Below are positions 1-6,589 of a DNA stretch of 9,650 nucleotides, piece by piece. The number at the start of each line of letters is the position of its first letter. Positions within the stretch are counted from its first letter, which is position 1. A program made the translations under genes and the position numbers. The notes beneath the pieces were generated by a model. The model saw only the letters and a program-made list of their open reading frames with translations, had not been told where the DNA came from and made no database searches. Source of the DNA: Candidatus Sumerlaeota bacterium (GTDB lineage Bacteria; Sumerlaeota; Sumerlaeia; MWCT01); the NCBI GenBank assembly GCA_026398545.1, contig JAPLSR010000247.1, positions 1 through 9,650 on the forward strand, read 5' to 3'.

Positions 1-664
1 TATTATCGCCAAGGACAAGGGCAACCGCTCCATTGAAATCAATGAGTCCCTGAAGGCCAAGCACCTGGGCAAGCCCGATTGTGGCGCTGCTGGATTGGAG
101 GATGCAGGTCATGACAAGACCCGCGAGAACACCCGTAAGGGGACTTGTGGAAAATTTCTGGAATATTTGTCTTGTTGCCTCATGATAGCGCAGGGGGGCG
201 ACTCCCATGGACATGAGGGTTATCCCGAAGAAGAGGAGTCCCAGACCTAAAAGCGCCTCGCCATACAAATGCCACCTTTTGTTCTTTATAAAAAGCATCA
301 TGCCCACACCGAGTGCAATCATTAGTGGGGCATATTCCATGATGTTGAAGGCGATAATCTGAGCGGTCATGGTGGTGCCGATGTTTGCGCCCATGATGAC
401 GCTGATTGCCTGAGTGAGGTTCATGATGCCGGCATTTACAAACCCCACAGTCATAACTGTTGTGGCACTGCTGGATTGAATGACGGCGGTGACCAGTGTT
501 CCCAGAGCAACGCCCATGAAACGGTTTTTCGTCAGATAGGCGAGGATGGTCTTCATCCGCTCGCCCGAGACGCGGAGCAGTCCTTCCGACAAGAGGTGCA
601 TCCCGAAGAGGAAGATGCTCAGTCCGCCTATCAGCTGGAGGATTATATTTTTCCAATCAATCAT
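1..664 (-). CDS. Na+/phosphate cotransporter family protein (NptA/PF02690-like), N-terminal part
   Basis: Integral membrane protein predicted to couple sodium to inorganic phosphate movement across the inner membrane. The frame is open from the start codon to the left edge and gives 221 residues, so the C-terminal part lies outside the window. Seen: hydrophobic helices throughout; the family hallmark QSSSAT occurs twice (residues 63-68 and 190-195), each followed by a glycine-rich loop (GANIGTT at 92-98, and GDN at the window edge). This is the inverted-repeat arrangement typical of the type II Na/Pi cotransporter family. Whether a C-terminal PhoU-like domain follows, as in E. coli YjbB-type members, cannot be seen. 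The start is uncertain: an in-frame ATG three codons upstream (at 673) is also possible, and neither has a clear Shine-Dalgarno. The gene is divergent from the MNT/HEPN operon and shares its intergenic region. The family assignment is firm; the transported substrate is inferred from the family. Confidence 0.9.
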   Translation of the reverse strand, partial: MIDWKNIILQLIGGLSIFLFGMHLLSEGLLRVSGERMKTILAYLTKNRFMGVALGTLVTAVIQSSSATTVMTVGFVNAGIMNLTQAISVIMGANIGTTMTAQIIAFNIMEYAPLMIALGVGMMLFIKNKRWHLYGEALLGLGLLFFGITLMSMGVAPLRYHEATRQIFQKFSTSPLTGVLAGLVMTCILQSSSATIGLAQVLGLQGLIDFNGAVALVLGDN

Positions 665-747
665 TTTTTGCATCCATAAAAAAAGTCGCAACCACTTTTG
701 TCCTCAGATTCGCACTGAGTGGTCAAGAAAAGAATTTTAGATAAAGT

Positions 748-837
748 GATTGAATTTTGGGTTTGAATTTATCCGTGAAATATATTCAATCCGTGTTTAG
801 TAAAGCTATCCTTGACGATTCAAAGGTCCCACGGATA
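748..837. promoter_or_regulatory. Repeated ATCCGTG elements in the divergent intergenic region (putative operator)
   Basis: The heptamer ATCCGTG occurs at 771-777 and 789-795, and its reverse complement CACGGAT at 830-836. TATCCGTG (770-777) and CACGGATA (830-837) form an exact 8-base inverted repeat. The rightmost copy overlaps the proposed -10 of the MNT/HEPN promoter, as an autoregulatory operator would. A second small dyad, GATTGAAT (748-755) and ATTCAATC (784-791), lies in the same region. The rest of the 665-869 gap is AT-rich with no coding signal. Binding of any protein is inference. Confidence 0.35.
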
Positions 838-841
838 GAGT
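812..841 (+). promoter_or_regulatory. Sigma70-like promoter for the MNT/HEPN operon
   Basis: TTGACG (812-817) matches the -35 consensus at five of six positions. It is followed after 18 bases by TAGAGT (836-841), which matches the -10 at four of six. The predicted transcript would start near 848 and reach the GGGAG ribosome binding site (858-862), which lies seven bases before the ATG at 870. Supported by pattern only. Confidence 0.45.
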
Positions 842-869
842 AAATTATTATTTTCACGGGAGAAGATAT

Positions 870-1202
870 ATGACCGATGGTGCTAAGATTCTGGAAAAGG
901 ATAAAGTTCTGGACACATTCGTTCGGGAGCTCAGGAAGGCGCTTGGTTCCCGTTTAAAGAAGGTGATATTATATGGCTCGCGTGCGCGCGGCGACGACAG
1001 TTCAGATTCCGATTATGACATCCTCGCCATTGTTGATGAAGTTAGTCCTTCCCTGAGAGATATTGTTGATAGTATTGCCGGTAATATTCTATATGAATAT
1101 AACGTGATTGTTTCTGTTTTCCTGATATCGGAAGACAGATACGAATATGAAATTTACAATCCGCTTCTTATGAATGTCCGCAAAGAGGGCATCCTTATAT
1201 GA
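870..1202 (+). CDS. Minimal nucleotidyltransferase (MNT) domain protein, HEPN partner
   Basis: Small cytoplasmic nucleotidyltransferase of the PF01909 type, 110 residues, the usual length for the family. Seen: the glycine-serine motif GSRARG at residues 36-41 and the metal-binding DSDYD at 46-50 (D48 and D50), which together define the polymerase-beta-like active site. The third carboxylate, normally in a later beta strand of the (V/I)D(V/L) type, is not evident; the matching strand reads NVIVSV, so a Ser or other residue sits there. The C-terminal stretch (NVRKEGILI) is typical of MNT proteins paired with PF05168 HEPN proteins. In characterised MntA-HepT pairs the MNT protein neutralises the HEPN RNase by adenylylating it; that role here is inferred. 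The start has a good Shine-Dalgarno (GGGAG, 858-862). The stop overlaps the next start by four bases (ATGA), indicating translational coupling. Confidence 0.9.
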   Translation: MTDGAKILEKDKVLDTFVRELRKALGSRLKKVILYGSRARGDDSSDSDYDILAIVDEVSPSLRDIVDSIAGNILYEYNVIVSVFLISEDRYEYEIYNPLLMNVRKEGILI

Positions 1203-1612
1203 AAGAAAAACAAAAATTGGAAGAACAAATCAGTCTTATCTTGGATAAGGCAAAAAGATCTCTTAAATCGTCCATAAAAGAGATAGAAGAAGGTAATTAT
1301 GATTTTGCCTCGTCTCGTGCTTATTATGCCGTCTTTTACGCCATGCAATCAGTTCTTTTAACTCAAGGACTGACCTTCTCGAAACATCAAGGCGTCATCA
1401 GCGCGTTTAATCAGCATTTTGTTAAAACTTGTATATTCCCAAAGGAATTCAGCATTTATATTAATCGTTTATTTAATGAACGGCAGATAGGTGATTATAA
1501 TTTTGTATCCAACATTGATGAGCAGGAAGCCCGCGAGAATTTTCGTTTGGCAGAACTGATATTATTATCTATCAAACAATATTTGGATAAATCGGGATTT
1601 ATAAAGAAATAA
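1199..1612 (+). CDS. HEPN-domain protein (PF05168-like), partner of the MNT protein
   Basis: A 137-residue, mostly alpha-helical protein. Seen: the signature of the PF05168 HEPN branch, SSRAYYAVFYA at 38-48, then SKHQGVISAFNQHFV at 61-75, and the helix start ERQIGDY at 94-100 (where relatives commonly have R-x-x-A-D-Y). HEPN proteins beside an MNT gene act as RNA-targeting toxins in some systems. Here the canonical RNase motif R-x(4-6)-H is not found anywhere in the protein, so ribonuclease activity is doubtful or uses other residues. Translation is coupled to the MNT gene by the ATGA overlap and also has its own site, GAGGG at 1185-1189. The sequence is markedly AT-rich: I count 16 G+C in the 60 bases 1441-1500, against 39 in 2341-2400 of the next gene. 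The family call is secure; a toxin function is inference. Confidence 0.88.
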   Translation: MKEKQKLEEQISLILDKAKRSLKSSIKEIEEGNYDFASSRAYYAVFYAMQSVLLTQGLTFSKHQGVISAFNQHFVKTCIFPKEFSIYINRLFNERQIGDYNFVSNIDEQEARENFRLAELILLSIKQYLDKSGFIKK

Positions 1613-1658
1613 CATTTGTTCCGTGTCCAAATTATTTTCATATCATTGAGGTGTTATT

Positions 1659-3107
1659 ATGCCACACAAAATTAAAGTCGGTATTTTGACATTCGGCGAT
1701 GGGAGGGAGTTTCTGCAGAAGCCGCTCACACCGGTGAATGAAAAATTTCTGAGCGAGATCAGGAACAGGTTGGAGGGCGATGGCTTCGAGGTCATTACGG
1801 GTGATGAGGTCGTCTGGCAGAATGATATCGCCGTCCGCCAGGGGCGGAAGATGTCCGCCGAGGGGGTGGACTGTGTTATCTTCAATTTCTCCGTCTGGGC
1901 ATGGCCGCAATATTCCCGCGTGGCGGCGCAGTTCTGCCCCAAACCGCTCCTCCTCTTTGCCAATTTCAATCCGAAATATCCCGGTCTCGTGGGGATGCTC
2001 GCAAATGCGGGCTCGCTTGACCAGGTTGGCATCAAATTCTTCAAGACATTCGGCGACATCAATGATGAAAATACTTACAAACAGGTAAAGTCGCGCATCC
2101 TCGCCATCTCCGCCCTGAACAGGCTCAAAGGGATGACCTATGCACTCATCGGCGGGCGCTCGCTCGGCATTGACACCGCCGTTGCCGACCCCGCCCTCTG
2201 GATGAAAAAATTCGGCATCGACGTTGACCACATTGACCAGTTTGAACTTGTGCGCCGCGCTGAGCTTGAAATGAAAAAGAAACACGGGCGCATTTACGCC
2301 GCCCTTGAATTTCTGAAGAGGCATCTCCGTAAAATCCATTGGACTGAGCCCGATGCCGAGATGCGCCTCACGGAGAAACTTCTCCGCCGCCAGCTCGGAA
2401 TGTATTACGCCGTGCGCGACCTCTGCGCCGAGTTCAAATATGACTTCTGCGGCATCAAGGGTCAGCGCGAACTATCCGAGCATTACGCCACGCCTGATGT
2501 CGCCGAGGCATTCCTGAACGACCCTTATGGACCGGAGGGCGAACCGCACGACCCGATTATCTGCTCCACAGAGGCGGACATGGATGCCGCCCTCACGATG
2601 GAGATTTTCCATCTCATCAGCGGACTGCCCGTCCTGTTCGCGGACATTCGCCATTATCACACCGATTTGGGCGTCTGGGACTTGTGCAACTCCGGCGAGC
2701 ATGCCACCTATTTCGCCGCGCGCTCCTTTGACCCGAAGGTCAATCTGGCGAAGGTGGAATTCCGCCCTGAGGGATTCTACTTCCCCGCGGGCGGGGCGTC
2801 GGTGTATCATATTGCGGCGCCGGGCGAGGCAACGCTTGCGCGCCTGACCCGTTCAGGCGACACCAACCGCTACCGCATGATTATTGCCCATGGCGAGTTT
2901 GTCACGTTTGGCGCGAAGATGGATAAAAAGATTGCCCGCGGCGTGCAGGACAACTGGCCACACGCTTACACCCGCCTCGATTGCCCCGCCGAGGCGTTCA
3001 TTGAAGCCATAAACTGCAACCATATCCACGGCACATACGGCAACTGGGTCTCCGAACTCAAAACCTTCTGCTCCGCCGCGGAGATTGAGTGTGTTGTGGT
3101 GGAGTAG
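1659..3107 (+). CDS. L-fucose/L-arabinose isomerase-like protein (COG2407 type)
   Basis: Cytoplasmic protein of 482 residues resembling the L-fucose isomerase C-terminal superfamily; these enzymes interconvert aldoses and ketoses with Mn2+. Seen: an N-terminal Rossmann-like start (KVGILTFGDGREF, from residue 5), a middle region (WAWPQ, PLLLFANFNP, GLVGMLANAGSLDQ) typical of this group, and candidate metal ligands in the expected order: E305 in CSTEADMD, D329 in FADIRHYH, and H455/H457 in NHIHGTYGN. E. coli FucI uses Glu, Asp and His in this order. It is clearly shorter than E. coli FucI (about 590 residues), as is usual for the COG2407 group, many members of which have unknown substrates. The start is supported by GAGGTG at 1648-1653, five bases before the ATG. 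It lies 46 bases after the HEPN stop with no terminator seen, so read-through from that operon is possible. It is convergent with the esterase gene, 38 bases between stops, with no hairpin evident there. The exact sugar is unknown. Confidence 0.85.
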   Translation: MPHKIKVGILTFGDGREFLQKPLTPVNEKFLSEIRNRLEGDGFEVITGDEVVWQNDIAVRQGRKMSAEGVDCVIFNFSVWAWPQYSRVAAQFCPKPLLLFANFNPKYPGLVGMLANAGSLDQVGIKFFKTFGDINDENTYKQVKSRILAISALNRLKGMTYALIGGRSLGIDTAVADPALWMKKFGIDVDHIDQFELVRRAELEMKKKHGRIYAALEFLKRHLRKIHWTEPDAEMRLTEKLLRRQLGMYYAVRDLCAEFKYDFCGIKGQRELSEHYATPDVAEAFLNDPYGPEGEPHDPIICSTEADMDAALTMEIFHLISGLPVLFADIRHYHTDLGVWDLCNSGEHATYFAARSFDPKVNLAKVEFRPEGFYFPAGGASVYHIAAPGEATLARLTRSGDTNRYRMIIAHGEFVTFGAKMDKKIARGVQDNWPHAYTRLDCPAEAFIEAINCNHIHGTYGNWVSELKTFCSAAEIECVVVE

Positions 3108-3145
3108 AATATTAGTCTGCGGGGTTTTATATTTTGTTGTATTTC

Positions 3146-6100
3146 TCACATATTGACGAGCATTGTCACAATATCTGCAACGTCTATCAGATTATCCTTG
3201 TTTGCATCCAATTGGGTTTTCTGCTCCGGTGTGAGTGAAATCCTTCCCAGAATAAAATCTTTAATTTTTTGCAGGGGGTCGGGCTCTGCGATAAGGGTCA
3301 GTCGTGTTCCCTGCACGCGGATTGGTACGTTTGTAACCGTTGCCAGTCCGACGCTGTCCACGATGCTCTCACCAAGTGCGATGAGATTGTTCGATTCTCT
3401 CTCGCGTGTTTCCCAGCGCACTTTCGCACCGGGCGATGGGCGAAAATTCTGTGTGCGACGCGGCGTGACGGTTGCCGTGATATCTGACGCAGGTATTTGC
3501 TCATTGACGGCTATTGAGAAAATGACGACCGACCATGTGGTCGGCGTATCCGTAATCTCTCCATGATAGTCCCCCTCAAGCCAGGGCAATGCCCACGTGA
3601 CATTGAGATTGTAATATGATGTCCCGCTGGATGGCGGCGGGAGTGGCGAATTGCCTGAGTTCTGCGAGATAGCCGGGAAACTCATGTTTTTCTCGTAACT
3701 GAAGCATGATACAAAAGCATCGTAGCAGTCGGGGGAGCCGCCGGGAACATCCTGACCGGGTCCCATTGTGGGGGACATTCCGAAAAATCCAATCCATGTG
3801 TGTTCGGCTTCCACAGTTCCACCGCTCCAGCCTGTTCGGGCATCATCCAGTGCCTGATAAAATGGGCGTCCCTGCGTGTCCCAGGAAATAACGCAGTCCT
3901 GATTACCGTGAGCCGATTGAATGAAAGCCTTGTCACGCCCTTTCATCAATTGATTGAGCACATGGGGTCTGTCCCACCAATCCCAGACGCCTGTGCCATT
4001 AAAAGATGCAAGATGTGAGGCGGGCTGCCTGCCGCCGGGTCCAAAGTTGGGTGAATGATTTTCGATGGGAAGATTCAGCGCCACCGGACCCCAGAAACGA
4101 TTTCCATCGCTTTCAACCCATGTGCTCGGATTCGAACAGACCGTGCCGGGTATATCCTGCGTCTTGAAATTCGTCATCCCCTCGCTGGAATAAACGGCGC
4201 TGAAAATATTCGGATATCTTATGCCCAGCGAAATCGCTCCTGTGCCGCCCATCGAGTGACCCCAGCAATAAATCAGGTTCTCGTTCACATTATAATACGG
4301 GTCATCCACGGTATCGTAAATCACTCGGAGAAGGCGCATCTCGGTGTAATTCACAATCGTGCCTGTCGTGGGATTCTCGCCGGTCCCGTAATCGTGATTC
4401 CTGTTCCATCCATACCACCATGTATTGGAGGGGTCGTCGGGACTGATATAAATAATTGGAAAATCATAGGGCGTGCCATCGTTGACTTCGTAACGGGCGT
4501 CATGACCGTGGAGGACCAGCGCCATCGGGTATTTATGGGAATTGTCATAATTGGGCGGTACCATGACACAATATGCGTAGGCATATCCGTCGAGGGTAAA
4601 ATTCCAATCGCGCAGGTCCATGTATTGAATGCAAATTCTGCCCCTGCCTTCTGGCTGGGTGATATATGCAAGAACGGGGCGGGGACGTGCATCAGTCTCA
4701 GCGAGCGGTCCCACAACCGATGCGGGTCCGAGGGTCATATTCTCCTGCCCGTCTATCACCTTTGTGATAGCGTAATAGGTGGCGGCGTTTTCGCCGGGCG
4801 TCCAGACGAGGAACCCCGTTGTATTTGAAAGGGGCAAACCTCCCTCGTTCACATTTTTGATGAAGAAATTCTGAAAATGCGGCGTATCCGTCTGCCGCTC
4901 CTGCATTGCCCAGCTGGAATGTTCTGCAACCGTCATAATGGGTTTGAGAGAGGGCAGATTCACGGCTGTGATGGGCGTCGATGAGCGATAAATATTATAT
5001 TGCTCGCCCTCGACGGTTGTGTCTTCCTGCCATGTGAGAAAAGTCTGTCCGTTCCGATGAAAGCCCTCCTTGAAATGGACGCCCTCGCCGGATGGGGTCG
5101 GTGTGGGCGTTGGAGTGGGAGTCGGGGTCTGGACGGTTCCCGTGCTGGGATTTTCAAAGAAAAGAACCGCCGCCGAATCGACGGACAGCGTGAGGACCGA
5201 CACCGCCTCATAAGAAAGCGAGCCGTGATGCGCCCCGTTATCATCAAGTTGCCCACCGCCATGCGCCCTCGCGCGATAAAATGTCCCACCGAGATTGAGC
5301 GGTCCGAGCGACGCGTCCGTGGGATTGATAAGAACTCTCGCTTTCTGATACGTCCGAACATAAGCGCCGCCGAAATCTAAAGAGACCAGATTCTCAATCT
5401 GTGAAGGCGGTAAACCTGTCGCTGTGCCGATGGGCAGGTCGTATTCCGGCCAGTATTCGAGCGCCACGCCGGAGACATCAGCTTGGCTGCCGTTGAGCAT
5501 GTTGATATAGGTATGCGCGCCTTTGATGAGGAGATACGACCCGATGACAAACATCCGGCGTTGAAGTATTGCCGGAGAATTCAACTCTTCCGGGGTATCG
5601 CCGGGTATGTAATTCTGACAGAGGACGATGCGACTTGCATTTATAAGGCGCAGGGAATTATTCATCTGAAGAATCCAGTCCGAATATTCGCCGTTGAGCG
5701 GCGGTGCGCCCCATTCGCCGAAACCCTCAATCATGGCGCCGTCGCAAATCGTGATGTCGAGTCCGCCATTATCGGGTGTGTCCCATCCAGTTACAAGTGC
5801 GCCGAAATTGGGGATGAAGCGCGGTCTTGGACTCAGCACGGCGAAGCGCGAAAGAATGCCGTTCCCGTAAGCGTTGACAGAGGTGAGCCAGCCGTTCAGC
5901 TGATTCGTGCCGTCTATCTCTGGCGGAAGGTCGCCGAGAGGCTCAGGGTTATCGGCAATCGAATTCACGCCGAAAGTATTCGGTATCACTTCGCCATAGC
6001 TGTCAGCGAAGACGCCATCGGCGCCGATTGCCTGAATTTCAGAAGCCACCGCGCTTGTCCAGCAGTCCACCCACGCCGTGCTGGCGCCCACATTCATGTA

Positions 6101-6499
6101 ATACCAGCTGTATTCATTGTTCCAGGCGAACTGATTGGTCGAGGGTGAGCGCCAGAAATATTCTGGATGAACTTTGACCACCTGCCAGTAGGCATTGCTC
6201 CAATCGTCGCCTGAGATGATTGAATTGGGTCCGGCGCCAAGTCCAAGACGGTAATGCAGCATAAGGAAGTTCGGGTTGAGTAAGCGGAGCGCCGCCGTCT
6301 GGGATGCCGTCATTTTCTGGCTCCCGACGAAATGAGTTGCCGCAAAAGACATCTGGGCATCCGTCATTGGCCAGGGCAGCTGGTCAGCATAGACGTAAAT
6401 CCCACTGGAAGTATCGGGAAATTGCCTCTGCGCACCGAGGGAGAGGGGTATCATCAGGATGGAAACAACTATAACCCATCGTCTCATGAAGAATTCCAT
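3146..6499 (-). CDS. Secreted multidomain hydrolase: glycoside-hydrolase-like module, alpha/beta-hydrolase esterase, dockerin-like tail
   Basis: Large exported protein, 1117 residues from the chosen start. Seen, in order: a signal peptide (RR at 6-7, hydrophobic core 8-21, possible cleavage near SLG-A at 20-23); a region of about 33-450 resembling putative glycoside-hydrolase-like TIM-barrel proteins (GIYVYA start, DGVFADS with D166, MIEGFGEW with E258 as candidate acids); a Thr-Pro linker at 458-469; a fibronectin-like beta region of about 473-617; an alpha/beta-hydrolase module of about 635-945 with ALVLHGH, nucleophile elbow GHSMGG (S749), and likely D868 in HGNQD and H900 in AEHTW, like PHB-depolymerase/feruloyl-esterase families; a beta domain of about 960-1070; and a last 40-residue segment with one calcium-loop repeat (D1098, N1100, D1102, D1106, D1109), as in dockerin type I. 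The start at 6499 was chosen because GGAAGGA lies six bases upstream; an ATG at 6514 is in frame but has no Shine-Dalgarno. Likely role: extracellular attack on an ester-bearing polymer (inference). The N-terminal family call is the weakest. Confidence 0.85.
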   Translation of the reverse strand: MEFFMRRWVIVVSILMIPLSLGAQRQFPDTSSGIYVYADQLPWPMTDAQMSFAATHFVGSQKMTASQTAALRLLNPNFLMLHYRLGLGAGPNSIISGDDWSNAYWQVVKVHPEYFWRSPSTNQFAWNNEYSWYYMNVGASTAWVDCWTSAVASEIQAIGADGVFADSYGEVIPNTFGVNSIADNPEPLGDLPPEIDGTNQLNGWLTSVNAYGNGILSRFAVLSPRPRFIPNFGALVTGWDTPDNGGLDITICDGAMIEGFGEWGAPPLNGEYSDWILQMNNSLRLINASRIVLCQNYIPGDTPEELNSPAILQRRMFVIGSYLLIKGAHTYINMLNGSQADVSGVALEYWPEYDLPIGTATGLPPSQIENLVSLDFGGAYVRTYQKARVLINPTDASLGPLNLGGTFYRARAHGGGQLDDNGAHHGSLSYEAVSVLTLSVDSAAVLFFENPSTGTVQTPTPTPTPTPTPSGEGVHFKEGFHRNGQTFLTWQEDTTVEGEQYNIYRSSTPITAVNLPSLKPIMTVAEHSSWAMQERQTDTPHFQNFFIKNVNEGGLPLSNTTGFLVWTPGENAATYYAITKVIDGQENMTLGPASVVGPLAETDARPRPVLAYITQPEGRGRICIQYMDLRDWNFTLDGYAYAYCVMVPPNYDNSHKYPMALVLHGHDARYEVNDGTPYDFPIIYISPDDPSNTWWYGWNRNHDYGTGENPTTGTIVNYTEMRLLRVIYDTVDDPYYNVNENLIYCWGHSMGGTGAISLGIRYPNIFSAVYSSEGMTNFKTQDIPGTVCSNPSTWVESDGNRFWGPVALNLPIENHSPNFGPGGRQPASHLASFNGTGVWDWWDRPHVLNQLMKGRDKAFIQSAHGNQDCVISWDTQGRPFYQALDDARTGWSGGTVEAEHTWIGFFGMSPTMGPGQDVPGGSPDCYDAFVSCFSYEKNMSFPAISQNSGNSPLPPPSSGTSYYNLNVTWALPWLEGDYHGEITDTPTTWSVVIFSIAVNEQIPASDITATVTPRRTQNFRPSPGAKVRWETRERESNNLIALGESIVDSVGLATVTNVPIRVQGTRLTLIAEPDPLQKIKDFILGRISLTPEQKTQLDANKDNLIDVADIVTMLVNM
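5093..5128 (-). repeat. Thr-Pro repeat linker coding tract
   Basis: Six consecutive Thr-Pro dipeptides encoded within the esterase gene, separating the N-terminal hydrolase-like module from the beta/esterase part. Codons vary (several ACC/ACT/ACG/ACA and CCC/CCA choices), so it is a low-complexity protein linker of the kind common between modules of secreted glycan-active enzymes, not a perfect microsatellite. Confidence 0.8.
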
Positions 6500-6505
6500 A
6501 ACCAT

Positions 6506-6512
6506 TCCTTCC
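6506..6512 (-). promoter_or_regulatory. Ribosome binding site that decides the esterase gene start
   Basis: GGAAGGA on the minus strand, six bases before the ATG at 6499. It overlaps the beginning of the longer in-frame ATG-initiated reading at 6514, which has only the AT-rich end of the hairpin region before it. This makes 6499 the better start and gives a normal signal peptide with a short N-terminus (MEFFMRRW). Confidence 0.6.
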
Positions 6513-6516
6513 ATTT

Positions 6517-6559
6517 AAAAAATTTGAGGGCGAAAACCTTTTATGCGATTTCCGCCCTC
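6517..6559 (-). terminator. Hairpin plus U6 tract between the two minus-strand genes (terminator or 5'-leader hairpin)
   Basis: GAGGGCG (plus strand 6526-6532) pairs with CGCCCTC (6553-6559); three further A-T pairs are possible after a single bulged base. On the minus-strand transcript this is followed by AAA and six U (6517-6522). It sits 27 bases after the stop of the PKD/propeller gene and ends only a few bases before the esterase gene start. It could be a rho-independent terminator for the upstream gene, an attenuator, or a hairpin at the 5' end of the esterase mRNA. The three A residues between stem and U-tract weaken the terminator reading somewhat. Confidence 0.5.
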
Positions 6560-6560
6560 C

Positions 6561-6589
6561 AGTATAACAGGTTCATGAGACCTTATTAA
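6561..6589 (-). promoter_or_regulatory. Candidate extended -10 promoter for the esterase gene
   Basis: On the minus strand TGTTATACT (plus strand 6561-6569) holds an extended TG element and a -10, TATACT, matching five of six. TTAATA (6584-6589), 17 bases upstream, matches the -35 at four of six and overlaps the stop codon region of the preceding gene. Transcription would begin near 6554, within the first arm of the hairpin at 6526-6559. Pattern evidence only. Confidence 0.35.

Noticed and set aside
180..656. 158-residue open frame on the minus strand
   Set aside because: It is out of frame with the transporter gene, whose own frame carries two QSSSAT motifs over the same bases; the alternative product is rich in His and Arg with no domain pattern.
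1638..2339. 233-residue open frame on the minus strand opposite the isomerase gene
   Set aside because: It is a shadow of the G+C-rich isomerase coding strand, has no ribosome site noted, and no recognisable motif.
3108..3145. Bidirectional terminator between the convergent isomerase and esterase genes
   Set aside because: No inverted repeat with a U-tract could be found in the 38 bases; only a weak T-rich stretch is present.
4055..4828. 257-residue open frame on the plus strand
   Set aside because: It lies antisense to the esterase module, where the opposite strand encodes GHSMGG and the other triad motifs; codon bias alone explains the open frame.
5093..5128. GT-rich tract considered as a microsatellite or CRISPR-like repeat
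   Set aside because: It encodes a Thr-Pro linker with varied codons, is 36 bases long and has no spacers.
5483..6148. 221-residue open frame on the plus strand
   Set aside because: It is antisense to the glycoside-hydrolase-like module and has no motif or ribosome site of its own.
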